From Streptomyces soli (GTDB lineage: Bacteria; Actinomycetota; Actinomycetes; Streptomycetales; Streptomycetaceae): a stretch of DNA of 34,879 nt. The stretch lies in the NCBI RefSeq assembly GCF_003999195.1, contig NZ_RJVR01000053.1:1-34879 (forward strand), written 5' to 3'. Numbering within the stretch: the first letter of the stretch is position 1; every line of letters begins with the position of its first letter. Below are positions 16,561 through 24,110 of the stretch, one piece after another. The translations under genes were made by a program, and so were the position numbers. Under the pieces are notes generated by a model. That model was not told the DNA's origin and did not search any database. It saw only the letters and a program-made list of their open reading frames with translations.

Positions 16561-17450
16561 TCGGCCAGGGTGGGCGGATCGGCGCCGACCCGGGTGCAGT
16601 TGATGGCGGCCGCCGTGGTGCAGCGGGTGAGGACGGCGGCCAGCTCGGCCGGGTCGTGTGGGACGCCGTGCGCGGCGATGGCGTCCAGCAGCGCGGCCTG
16701 GAAGGTGTCCCCGGCGCCGATGGTGTCGGCGACCTCGGTCCTGGGTGCCGGGACCCGTACCTCCTCGGCGGAGGTCACGGCCAGCGCTCCTTCCGCCCCG
16801 AGGGTCACCACGACCAGGCGCGGCCCCTCGGCGAGCAGGACGCGGGCCGCCTCGGCGGGCTTGAGGGCTGGGAAGAGCCAGTCGAGGTCGTCGTCGCTGG
16901 CCTTGACGACATCGGCGACGCCGGCCAGGCGCAGGCACGCCTCGCGGTAGGCCTCCCGGTCGGGCTGGACGGCGGGCCGGACGTTGAGATCGGTCACCAC
17001 CGTCATCCCGGCCGTGCCGTGCAGCTCGCGGCACAGCTTCACCACCCGCGAGGCCCCGGGCTCCACGACCGTGGCCAGCGAACCGGTGTGCAGGACGGCG
17101 GTGTCCTCCGGCACCGGCAGCTCGCGCGGGTCCCAGGCGGTGAGGAAGTCGTACGTCGCCGAGCCGGCCCCGTCCAGATACGCCACGGCCAGCGTGGTGC
17201 GCCCCGCGTCCGCGGCCACGCGCCTGACGTCCACGCCGATAGCCTCCAGATGCGCCCGCACCAGCTCGCCCGGCGGGTCGTCACCCCACACGGTGACCAG
17301 CGTCGCCGCTCGGCCCAGCCGGTGCAGCCCCACCGCCACATTGGCCGGGCTGCCGCCGGGAACCGGCACCACGTGCTCAGCCCCGGGCCGCCAGATCAGG
17401 TCGACCAGGGACTCCCCGATCACGGTCACTCTGCCCGGTACTTCGCTCAT
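16539..17450 (-). CDS. PfkB-family carbohydrate kinase (fructokinase-like)
   Basis: This 303-residue ribokinase/PfkB-fold protein phosphorylates a sugar with ATP. Family signatures are GGSPANVAVGLHRLG (32-46), DLNVRP (154-159) and the C-terminal signature DTIGAGDTF (242-250), with D248 as catalytic base and the GAG anion hole. The start ATG at 17450 has a GAGGAGG ribosome site. Sequence character points to fructokinase or a related sugar kinase; the substrate cannot be fixed without neighbours, since no sugar transporter is adjacent. It appears monocistronic. Confidence 0.9.
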   Translation of the reverse strand: MSEVPGRVTVIGESLVDLIWRPGAEHVVPVPGGSPANVAVGLHRLGRAATLVTVWGDDPPGELVRAHLEAIGVDVRRVAADAGRTTLAVAYLDGAGSATYDFLTAWDPRELPVPEDTAVLHTGSLATVVEPGASRVVKLCRELHGTAGMTVVTDLNVRPAVQPDREAYREACLRLAGVADVVKASDDDLDWLFPALKPAEAARVLLAEGPRLVVVTLGAEGALAVTSAEEVRVPAPRTEVADTIGAGDTFQAALLDAIAAHGVPHDPAELAAVLTRCTTAAAINCTRVGADPPTLAELTAALG

Positions 17451-17578
17451 CGCCGGTCTCCTCCTCGAATGGCCCCCACAGCCCCGACGGCCCTACGCGT
17501 GGCCCGGGGCTCGTATGATGATTGTGCCGGTGGCCGGCCGCGCGATCGAGACCAGGTCCTCGATGAACGGCCTGGCGG

Positions 17579-18670
17579 TCAGTCCTTCGGGCGCCACCGC
17601 GCCAGTACGGCGTCGACCCCGACCGCCTCGGCGGGCGGGGCGGCGGGGACGCCGGGGGCAGTACGGGAGAAGCGGGGCGCGGGGGCGGCCTGGGGGACGC
17701 CATCCCGGTCGAGGACGGCGTTTCGGGCGGCGGTGTGGGGGTGGCCGGAGACCTCGTCGAAGCGGAGCACCGGGGTGACGCAGGCGTCGGTGCCGGCGAA
17801 GACGGCGGCCCAGTCGTCGCGGTCGCGCGTGACGAAGGCGGCGGCGATGCGCTCGCGCAGGGCGGGCCAGTTGGCGCGGTCGCCGCGGTCCGGGAGTTCG
17901 CCGGCCGTCAGCCCCAGACCTTCCAGCAGCCGGGCGTAGAACTGCGGTTCGAGCGCGCCGACGGCGACGTACCGCCCGTCGGCGCACTCGTACGTGTCGT
18001 AGTAGGGCGCGCCGCCGTCGATCAGATTCGTGCCGCGCTCGTCGGACCACACGCCCATCCCCCGCAGGCTCCACGTCATCTGCAGCAGCACGCCGATGCC
18101 GTCGACCATCGCCGCGTCGACGACCTGGCCGCGCCCGGACCGCTCTCGCTCCCACAGCGCCGCCATCACCCCGGTGAGCAGGAACATCGAGCCACCGCCG
18201 AAGTCCCCGACCAGGTTGAGCGGCGGCACCGGGCGTTCGCCGGGGCGGCCGATGGCGTGCAGGGCGCCGGTCAGGGAGAGGTAGTTGATGTCGTGCCCGG
18301 CGCTCGGGGCGAGCGGTCCGTCCTGGCCCCAGCCGGTCATCCGGCCGTAGACCAGACGGGGGTTGCGGGCCAGGCAGTCCTCGGGGCCGAGGCCGAGGCG
18401 TTCGGCGACGCCGGGGCGGAAGCCCTCGACCAGTACGTCCGCCTGCTCGACCAGCGCCAGCACCCCGTCCCGCTCCGCTGGGTCCTTCAGGTCCGCGGCG
18501 ACCACCGTGCGGCCCCGCAGCAGCTGGTCCCGGGCATCCGCCCTGCGGTCGCCGGGCCGCTCGACCCGTACGACCTCGGCGCCGAGGTCCGCCAGCACCA
18601 TCGCGGCGTGCGGCGCCGGGCCGAGGCCCGCCAACTCGACCACGCGCAGCCCCGTCAGTGGTCCTGCCAT
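17579..18670 (-). CDS. mcr: alpha-methylacyl-CoA racemase (CaiB/BaiF family)
   Basis: This 363-residue family III CoA-transferase fold protein starts at ATG 18670 after AGGTGG. The racemase catalytic residues known from Mycobacterium tuberculosis MCR fall at the same numbers here: H126 (AGHDINY), D156 (VGDFGGG) and E241 (LEPQFY). This supports an alpha-methylacyl-CoA racemase, which inverts the 2-methyl centre so that branched fatty or sterol acyl-CoAs can enter beta-oxidation, rather than a CoA-transferase. The C-terminal 40 residues are Pro/Ala-rich. It stands alone between PfkB and an SDR relic. Confidence 0.9.
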   Translation of the reverse strand: MAGPLTGLRVVELAGLGPAPHAAMVLADLGAEVVRVERPGDRRADARDQLLRGRTVVAADLKDPAERDGVLALVEQADVLVEGFRPGVAERLGLGPEDCLARNPRLVYGRMTGWGQDGPLAPSAGHDINYLSLTGALHAIGRPGERPVPPLNLVGDFGGGSMFLLTGVMAALWERERSGRGQVVDAAMVDGIGVLLQMTWSLRGMGVWSDERGTNLIDGGAPYYDTYECADGRYVAVGALEPQFYARLLEGLGLTAGELPDRGDRANWPALRERIAAAFVTRDRDDWAAVFAGTDACVTPVLRFDEVSGHPHTAARNAVLDRDGVPQAAPAPRFSRTAPGVPAAPPAEAVGVDAVLARWRPKD

Positions 18671-18738
18671 GTCTCCACCTCTCACCCGCGACCGCCGGCA
18701 CGGGCGTGGCGAACACCCCGGTCCCTTTGGCCGAGAGG

Positions 18739-19100
18739 CTAGTCGAGTCCGCCCAGGACGTTCTGGTCCCAGTCGATGACCGTGCCGGTGACGACGCCGG
18801 AGCGGTCGGAGAGGAGGAGGACGACGAGGCCGGCGATCCTGTCGGGGTCGCCCAGCCGGCCAACGGGATTCGGCGGGCTGCCTGTTCGGGCCAGTCGCCG
18901 GTGGCGCCGTGGAAGGTGCGTTGGGTGGCGTCCTCGCCCTCGGTGGCGGTCCAGCCGATGTTGAGGCCGTTGATGCGGATCCGGTCCCAGCGGTGGGCGT
19001 GGGCGGCGCTGCGGGTCAGGCCGGCGAGGCCGGGCTTGGAGGCGACGTACCGGGCGAGGAAGGGCTGGCCGCCGTGTTCGGAGGAGGAGGTGATGATGGC
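18739..19100 (-). pseudogene. 3' fragment of an SDR oxidoreductase gene, frameshifted
   Basis: The minus strand encodes the last third of a short-chain dehydrogenase in two frames. The first, from about 19100, reads TSSSEHGGQPFLARYVASK, with the YxxxK catalytic motif, and continues to DWPEQAARR. The second reads [16 protein letters not shown] and ends [13 protein letters not shown]. The frames join at about 18870, where one lost base in CGC-AAT would explain the shift. The cofactor-binding half is missing, and the piece is joined directly to a SARP fragment. It is a dead gene. Confidence 0.8.
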
Positions 19101-19854
19101 TCGCGGCCAGTTCGCGGGCCATGTCGACCTCGGCGTCCACCTGGTCGGCGCCGAGCACACGGCGCAGCAGCTCAAGGGACTCCGCAGGCCGCAGCACGCC
19201 GATGCCGATACGGGTCGCGCCGTCCCGAATCGCCAGTCCGGCAAGCCGGTTGCGGCTGGTCACCAGTACGAGACAGCCCTGCGACCCGGGGAGCAGCGGC
19301 CGTACCTGCTCGGCGCTGCGCGCGTTGTCGAGCACCACCAGGACCCGCCGGCCGGCCAGCAGCGAGCGGTAGATCGCGGCCTGGGTGGCGACGTCCGCAG
19401 TGAGCACCTGCGCGTGGGGGCTCAGCCCGTGCAACAGATGCCGTAGTGCCTCCTCGGTCGTGACCGGGGGAAGGCGTAAATCGAAGCCGCGGAGATCGAC
19501 GAACAGTTGCCCGTCGGGAAACTGATCCGCCATGTCGTGCGCCACGTGGATCGCGAACGCGGTCTTCCCCGACCCGGCGGCGCCGTCGACGGTGGCGAGT
19601 ACGGCGGCCCCACCGCCGCAGGAGCCGGCTGCGGCGGCAGACAGCTTCCGCAGTCGCTCCACCTTGTCGTCCCGGCCGATGAAGTCACTTACGTCGTGCG
19701 GTAGTTGCGCGGGAACCAGCCGGGCGGGCGACGCGGGCTCGGTCCGCGAAACCGCGGGGTGGTCACCGGCCAGCACTAGCCCGTGCAGCTGCCGCAGTGC
19801 CGGGCCCGGTTCGATGCCCAGCTCACCGGCGAGCTGCTCCCGGACCCGCTGGTG
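19101..19854 (-). pseudogene. fragment of a SARP/AfsR-type regulator (BTAD end plus NB-ARC)
   Basis: The frame begins mid-domain with HQRVREQLAGELGIEPGPAL, the usual end of the bacterial transcriptional activation domain of SARP regulators. It runs into an NB-ARC ATPase with Walker A GAAGSGKT, Walker B VLVVLDNA and the sensor-like LVTSRNRL. The DNA-binding head and the TPR tail are both missing. The left edge (about 19100) runs into an SDR tail, and the right edge lies inside an IclR-type gene. It is a relic of a large pathway-type regulator. Confidence 0.75.
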
Positions 19855-20210
19855 CGGGCGAGCAGGTCGGCGGCGAAGGGCGCAAGCCGGCGCAGGAGCT
19901 TGCGCTGCTCCTTGGCCGGCTCGGGCGCGGGGACGACGCCGGGCCGCTCCCTCGCGACGTAGCCGGCTCCGGTCCGTACCACCAGGCCGGAGGTCACGAG
20001 GGAGTTCAGCAGCCGGTGCGTCGTGGACTTCGGCACTCCGGCTCTTTTGCTGAGGTCGGAGAGCCTCATCACGCCACGAGCCGACCGGAGCGCCTCGTAA
20101 AGGACGAATGCCTTGTCGATCGCCGACATCCGCTCATGCCGCTCGGCGGTCCGCAGGTCGCGGGTGCCGATCAGGGGAGTGGGTGAGGGGGACGGGGTGC
20201 TCATGGTCAT
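19776..20210 (-). pseudogene. IclR-type regulator, truncated after the HTH
   Basis: A 144-residue frame opens at ATG 20210 after GGGGAG. It holds a complete N-terminal winged helix of the IclR kind, about residues 28-85 (SAIDKAFVLYEALRS, RAGVPKSTTHRLLNSLV, GYVARERPG), plus the start of the effector domain (about 100-118). From about residue 119 the frame runs over SARP-derived DNA out of register and stops at 19776. A normal IclR protein has about 250 residues. The HTH is intact, so a short DNA-binding protein might still be made. It is adjacent to, and on the same strand as, the small secreted peptide gene. Confidence 0.65.
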
Positions 20211-20276
20211 AGCGTCCGCTCCCCGTCTCAATGAAATCTCTTCGGAATCTCAAGACCCGACGGATATAGAAAAGCC

Positions 20277-20316
20277 CGCGCGTGGCATGACCGGTTTTCC
20301 CGGTATGCCACGCGCG
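20277..20316 (-). terminator. Rho-independent terminator of the secreted peptide gene
   Basis: The arms 20277-20294 and 20300-20316 pair over 17 positions with a single bulged base, around the loop ttttc. On the minus strand the hairpin is followed by gggcTTTTCTATAT. This is an unusually good T-tract for such GC-rich DNA. It sits 20 bases past the stop at 20336 and separates the peptide gene from the IclR-type gene. Confidence 0.85.
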
Positions 20317-20335
20317 AGTCCCTATTACGTGGTGA

Positions 20336-20521
20336 TCAGAGGCAGCCGTACCGGCAGACGTGGGGAGACACGGCGGTGGTCGTCATGGCCGAGGTGGCCT
20401 TCGCCTTGACCGGGGCGGCCTCGGCGCTGCCCGCCGTCGTCAGAACCAGGGCGCTTGCGGTGAGGGCGCCGATGGCGAGGGCTGCCGCACCGACACGGAT
20501 CGTACGCATACGCGACTTCAT
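20336..20521 (-). CDS. small secreted peptide with a C-terminal CxxxC
   Basis: This 61-residue gene has an excellent ribosome site (AAGGAG, seven bases before ATG 20521). The product has a basic N-terminus, a hydrophobic core at about 11-30 and a Sec-type cleavage site after AEA (35). The predicted mature peptide is 26 residues, Lys/Thr/Ala-rich, ending HVCRYGCL with C56 and C60. Two cysteines three residues apart could form a small disulfide loop or be modified. It has its own terminator and a palindromic site upstream, so it is probably a regulated single-gene transcript. No family is recognised. A signal peptide, toxin or RiPP-like product are possible roles, none proven. Confidence 0.8.
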   Translation of the reverse strand: MKSRMRTIRVGAAALAIGALTASALVLTTAGSAEAAPVKAKATSAMTTTAVSPHVCRYGCL

Positions 20522-20539
20522 TGATTTACTCCTTGCATG

Positions 20540-20557
20540 GATTCCTGGTACGGAATC
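20540..20557. promoter_or_regulatory. palindromic operator candidate upstream of the peptide gene
   Basis: GATTCC (20540-20545), TGGTAC spacer and GGAATC (20552-20557) form a palindrome 19-36 bases upstream of the peptide start. GGAATC recurs at 20244-20249, in the leader of the IclR-type gene. A shared regulator is a possibility, not shown. Confidence 0.4.
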
Positions 20558-20796
20558 GGGGGGGATACATCGGTTGTCCGACGTATGGCCGGAGCCGGCT
20601 CGTGCTCTGAGTGAATCAGCGAGGGTGTCGCATTGAGGCGTGCGTTCCAGATCGTGGAACACAATCTGGCGGCGGCATTTTATTCCGAAGCCGGCGGACG
20701 ATCTTCTTCACTGTGTTCTTAAGAGGTGGCGCGTACCAAGGGGACGAGGACGTCATTAGGCGCCTCTCGGACAACTGACCAACGGGAAACATTCGC

Positions 20797-21027
20797 ATGA
20801 CAACCGAATCCGCCCCTCGGGGCGACAACTGGGACGACGTGGTCTTCGACGAAGCCTTTGTCCACGATGCCCAGACCCACGAGCCCTCCGGCCGGGCCAG
20901 GATGCTCAGCGCCCGCTGGCGGCGGCAGGCCCCGGAACCCAGCCCCTGGCGCAGCGACGAGCCCCCGGCCGGCTGGTTCTGGAGCAAGGCCCGCGGCCGG
21001 CGACGTCGCGGGCGGCGCGGTCGCTGA
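20797..21027 (+). CDS. small conserved-looking hypothetical protein
   Basis: This 76-residue protein is acidic at the start (NWDDVVFDEAFVHDAQ) and strongly basic at the end (RGRRRRGRRGR). In the middle is RARMLSARWRRQAPEPSPWR, then PPAGWFW. Composition and layout resemble short uncharacterised streptomycete proteins. The basic tail suggests nucleic acid or membrane contact (inference). It is read divergently from the secreted peptide gene across about 275 bases that hold no other gene. The ribosome site is weak (GGGAAA). Function unknown. Confidence 0.6.
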   Translation: MTTESAPRGDNWDDVVFDEAFVHDAQTHEPSGRARMLSARWRRQAPEPSPWRSDEPPAGWFWSKARGRRRRGRRGR

Positions 21028-21088
21028 CGGTGGTGTTCCTCGACGTTCACCAACTGGAGATGCTTTCGCAACTAGACGTGGTCCAGGG

Positions 21089-21796
21089 TTAGTTGCATGT
21101 AGCCGACGAACCCGTGAAATATGGCGGGGACTCTGTGGGATGGATGAGGCCCGCGTGTTTCCGGAGAGTTGCGTGCCACGTCGGGACAGCCCGGCTCGCG
21201 TGGACCAGGCACCGTACCGGGTTTACCTTCAGGGCGCCGACGGCTGCCACGGCGGTGAGGTCACGGGCGGCCTGCTGCTTTGCCTCGACGGGGAAGTCGT
21301 CGCTGCCGAGCAGGCGCAGTGTCACGTTGGCGAACAGCAGCGGCCAGAAGGGCAGTTCGGGCCGGTCGGCCCGGGTGGCGTAGGCGGCGATGACCGCGTC
21401 GCCGACGATCACCGCGGCGTCGAGGTCCGCGTTGTCGGACATGGCCACCTCGATGATGCGGTGCACGCCCTGCGGTGCGTGGGCGCGGATCGCCTTCGCC
21501 GGGTCGTCCTGGTCGAGGGCGACGGCGTGGGACACCACGGACGGGTCGACGCGCTCCAGGTCGCGGCTGCGCGTCACGGTGCCGATGACGGTCGCGCCGG
21601 CCCAGCGGGCCAGCTGGGCGGCCATCGAGCCGACGGCGCCGAGGACGCCCTGCACGAGGACGATCCGGCCGTCCACGGGGCCGTCGCCGAACACGGACCG
21701 GTGGGCGGTGATCCCGGGGATGCCCAGGCTCGCTCCGAGGTCATCGCTGAGGTGGTCGGGCAGCGCCACGGCCAGGCGGTCGGGGACGGCCGTGTA
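21089..21796 (-). pseudogene. quinone oxidoreductase-like (MDR family) gene, truncated at both ends
   Basis: The open frame from about 21796 reads YTAVPDRLAVALPDHLSDD and covers the NADPH-binding Rossmann half of a zinc-independent MDR quinone reductase. It includes VLVQGVLGAVGSMAAQLARW, with the glycine-rich turn, and LLGSDDFPVEAKQQAARDL. A TAG closes the frame on its 5' side, so the first 100 or so residues are missing. After about 21230 the sequence (from NPVRCLVHAS) no longer follows the family. A GTG at 21769 could start a 226-residue product, but it would lack the substrate domain. It is best read as a relic. Confidence 0.7.
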
Positions 21797-21830
21797 CTAG
21801 ATGGATCACCGCGGCCTTCAGCCCCCCCAG

Positions 21831-22017
21831 GGCATCACGCTGCTGGCCGTCCACCCCCGCGCCCGTTTCCGATGCCGCTGACGGGATCGCCGAACCGGTC
21901 GTGGTGGCCCGGCTGCTCGCCTGGCTCGCCAGCGAGGAGAACACTCACCTGTGCGGACAAGTGGTGTTCGTCGACTGCGGCGCCGAGGCCCTACTGCGGG
22001 GGGACTCGACCTGGTGA
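21831..22017 (+). pseudogene. 3' fragment of an SDR dehydrogenase gene
   Basis: The plus strand from about 21862 reads VSDAADGIAEPVVVARLLAW, then LASEENTHLCGQVVFVDCG, and ends LRGDSTW with a TGA at 22015-22017. This is the typical C-terminus of a subgroup of short-chain dehydrogenases. A preceding stretch in another frame (GITLLAVHPRA from 21831) may be its continuation across a frameshift. No start and no cofactor-binding half are present. It is a different SDR from the relic at 18739-19100. Confidence 0.65.
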
Positions 22018-22077
22018 CCGCCGTAGTCAGTTCCTGTCGCCAAGCAGATGTCGCCGTGCCGGCGGTCGGAGACAGGG

Positions 22078-22644
22078 TCAGATCGTGCCGAGGTCGATCT
22101 CTACGGGGAAGGGAGCCGAGACCTTGACCGTGCCGGTGAAGACCTCTCCGTCCCGGTACGTCCTGCTGGCCGGATCGAGAAGGTAGGTGTACACCAGCGG
22201 GATACCGGTGGCGGCCTGCTCGATTCGCCAGTAAAAAGCGATGCCGGCGCGGGCGTACTGGTCCACCTTCACGATCCGGTCGGTGGTCTCCGAACCCGGT
22301 GATACGACCTCGACGACCAGCAGCACATGCTCAGGACGGGTGGGCGTGATGTCGATCGTGTCCGCGCGGTAGACGACGACGTCCGGACGGCGATTGGTGA
22401 GCGGCACGTCCTGGAGCCGGACGTCGAAGTCCGTGTCGGCGTTCCACTCCGGTCCGGCAGCCGCGTCCAGTGCGTTGGCCAGGATCCGGGCCAGGCGATT
22501 GTGCCGCTTGGACGCACTGGGGCTCACGACGACCATCCCGTCCACGACCTCGATGCCCGCGCACTGCTCTTCGGACCAGGATTCGTACTGCTCCGCAGTG
22601 ATCTGCTCGTGCATCCACGCGGGGGCGACCATCTCGGCGGTCAT
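22078..22644 (-). CDS. Uma2 family (DUF820) PD-(D/E)XK nuclease-fold protein
   Basis: This 188-residue protein starts at ATG 22644 because of the strong GGGGAGG six bases upstream. The Uma2 fold is marked by GIEVVDGMVVVSPSAS near 30-45. The nuclease-like triad is complete: D88 (NRRPDVV), E112 (VVEVVSPGSE) and K126 (VKVDQYARAG). Uma2 genes occur in many scattered copies in actinobacteria and cyanobacteria. Their role is unsettled, and a restriction-like or mobile-DNA function is assumed from the fold. It is intact and sits alone among decayed genes. Confidence 0.9.
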   Translation of the reverse strand: MTAEMVAPAWMHEQITAEQYESWSEEQCAGIEVVDGMVVVSPSASKRHNRLARILANALDAAAGPEWNADTDFDVRLQDVPLTNRRPDVVVYRADTIDITPTRPEHVLLVVEVVSPGSETTDRIVKVDQYARAGIAFYWRIEQAATGIPLVYTYLLDPASRTYRDGEVFTGTVKVSAPFPVEIDLGTI

Positions 22645-22837
22645 GGCGTACCTCCCCTGAGCCTGCTCGACGGGTTGGGACCTGCTGACGGCAGCGTACT
22701 GCTTCACGCGCTCCCCACGCGGGGGCCTCGCTCAGGCGTCGTCCCGGGGGCTGCTCGCCCGTGAACTTCTTCACCGGGGCCGGATCGGCCACCTCTCGGG
22801 CGGATACTGACTCCGAGATTTCGACGTCCCCGCACCG

Positions 22838-23085
22838 AAGGCACACCCGCCTCCCAGCTCGACGCCGTCAACGAAGCCGCCCGCCGCGACACCGTCGCCG
22901 ACGTTGCCCGCTCCACGACCGTACTGGTCGTAGCCCACCGCCTGTCCACCGTGACCACGGCCGACCGCATCATCGTCATGGACGCCGGCCGCGTCGCGGC
23001 TGTCGGCACGCACACCGAACTCGTCATCGCCGACCCGCTCTACGCCGAACTCGCCGCGACCCAATTCCTCACGGCCGTTGAGTGA
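22838..23085 (+). pseudogene. 3' fragment of an ABC exporter ATPase gene
   Basis: The frame ending at TGA 23083-23085 encodes the end of an ABC nucleotide-binding domain. It shows the D-loop [19 protein letters not shown], the H-loop [11 protein letters not shown] and the closing [15 protein letters not shown]. Homology starts abruptly at about 22838, just where the Walker B should precede, so the transmembrane part and most of the ATPase are gone. Its end overlaps the end of the convergent YcaQ-like gene by 17 bases. Confidence 0.8.
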
Positions 23086-23932
23086 GGGGAGCCGGCGCCG
23101 ACTGCCCCGCACCGGCTGCGGCCGGCGGCCACACCACGCCTGGCCAGTGGGGCAGTGAGAGGTCCAGCTGGAGCCAGTGAGCCAGGTCCTCGATCTCGCG
23201 ACCGATTGCTGCGGTCACGGGCTTGGTGAAAGGGACGTCCTGGTGGATCGCATGGATCTGCAACACCCCGGCTTTGCGGTCGGCGGTGGCATCGAGCTTG
23301 CCCACCAGCCGGTCGCCGTACAGGATCGGTAACGCGAAGTACCCCCACCGTCGCTTGGCAGCGGGCTTGTACATCTCCAGCTGGTAGTCGAACTCAAAGA
23401 GCTCGACGGTGCGCCTGCGTTCGTGGATGAGCCGGTCGAAGGGCGACAGCAACGCCGCGCGCCCCGAGAACGGCAGTCCCAACTGCGATGGATCGACCCG
23501 CCACGTGCCCTTGACCCCCTCGACCACGGCCGGCTCACCGGCATCGCCCACGTCCGCCGGTTCGACCGGGTATTCCGGCCCTCGGGTGCGGGCGATGCCC
23601 AGCGCGCGCAGCCGTCGCTCGTTGCGGACACGGAGCGCCTCGTCCACCGGGACCACCGGGTCATCGCGGTAGACCCGCGTGGCCAGGTCCCACAGCCGGT
23701 CGCGGCCCCGGCGTCCCGCGATGGCGACCTCACCCCGCACCACCATGAACTCCAGCAGTTGTGTGACGTTGCGGTTGTTGGTCCACCCGGTCGACTTCCA
23801 CGGCACCTTGCAGGTGTCCGGAAGGTCGCGCGACGGCAGCGGCCCCGAAGAACCGAGCCGATCCAAAATGTCCTCCGTCCGGGGGACCCCCACCCAGCCG
23901 CCAGGCTGGGGGACGTCGTCGACCGACGACAA
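23069..23932 (-). CDS. YcaQ-like winged-helix (HTH_42) protein, N-terminally truncated
   Basis: A 287-residue frame from TTG 23932 matches the middle and C-terminal parts of the HTH_42/YcaQ family, which includes DNA glycosylases that unhook interstrand crosslinks. Typical blocks are [20 protein letters not shown], the RDRLWDLA region, [15 protein letters not shown] and [19 protein letters not shown]. Full-length members have about 390 residues, so the N-terminal region with the catalytic QxQ/QxD motif is missing. The first residues ([11 protein letters not shown]) are coded by a palindromic repeat, not by family sequence. It may be a pseudogene with an accidental start. Its 3' end overlaps an ABC relic. 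Confidence 0.7.
   Translation of the reverse strand: MSSVDDVPQPGGWVGVPRTEDILDRLGSSGPLPSRDLPDTCKVPWKSTGWTNNRNVTQLLEFMVVRGEVAIAGRRGRDRLWDLATRVYRDDPVVPVDEALRVRNERRLRALGIARTRGPEYPVEPADVGDAGEPAVVEGVKGTWRVDPSQLGLPFSGRAALLSPFDRLIHERRRTVELFEFDYQLEMYKPAAKRRWGYFALPILYGDRLVGKLDATADRKAGVLQIHAIHQDVPFTKPVTAAIGREIEDLAHWLQLDLSLPHWPGVVWPPAAAGAGQSAPAPLTQRP
23881..23914. repeat. palindromic GC-rich repeat (REP-like)
   Basis: The core arms CCCAGCC (23893-23899) and GGCTGGG (23904-23910) flank gcca and are bordered by runs of C and G. Elements of this shape occur in many intergenic places in Streptomyces genomes (general knowledge). Here it lies at the 5' end of the shortened YcaQ-like frame, at the boundary between family-like and unrelated sequence. 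Confidence 0.5.
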
Positions 23933-24110
23933 CGCCGCCAGGCGAGAGCCATCGGCACGCGACGCCGCCCCACCTATTCGCCCGGCCTCCTACAGGCAGC
24001 CCCGAGGGCAAGGTGCTCGTTTCCCTCGGTGATGCGACCCCTTTGCCGGGATTCGCTGCGTGGCTCGAGACTGAGGTCATGCTCGGATTCGTCAGGACCG
24101 AGACGTCCCA

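Noticed and set aside
17493..18680. long minus-strand frame over the racemase
   Set aside because: Arg/Pro/Ala-rich shadow of the racemase frame; only its far end (18870-19100) carries real SDR-derived sequence.
20552..20580. possible SigR-type promoter (GGAAT and GTT)
   Set aside because: The spacing is 16 bases rather than the usual 18-19, and no gene follows at a suitable distance on that strand.
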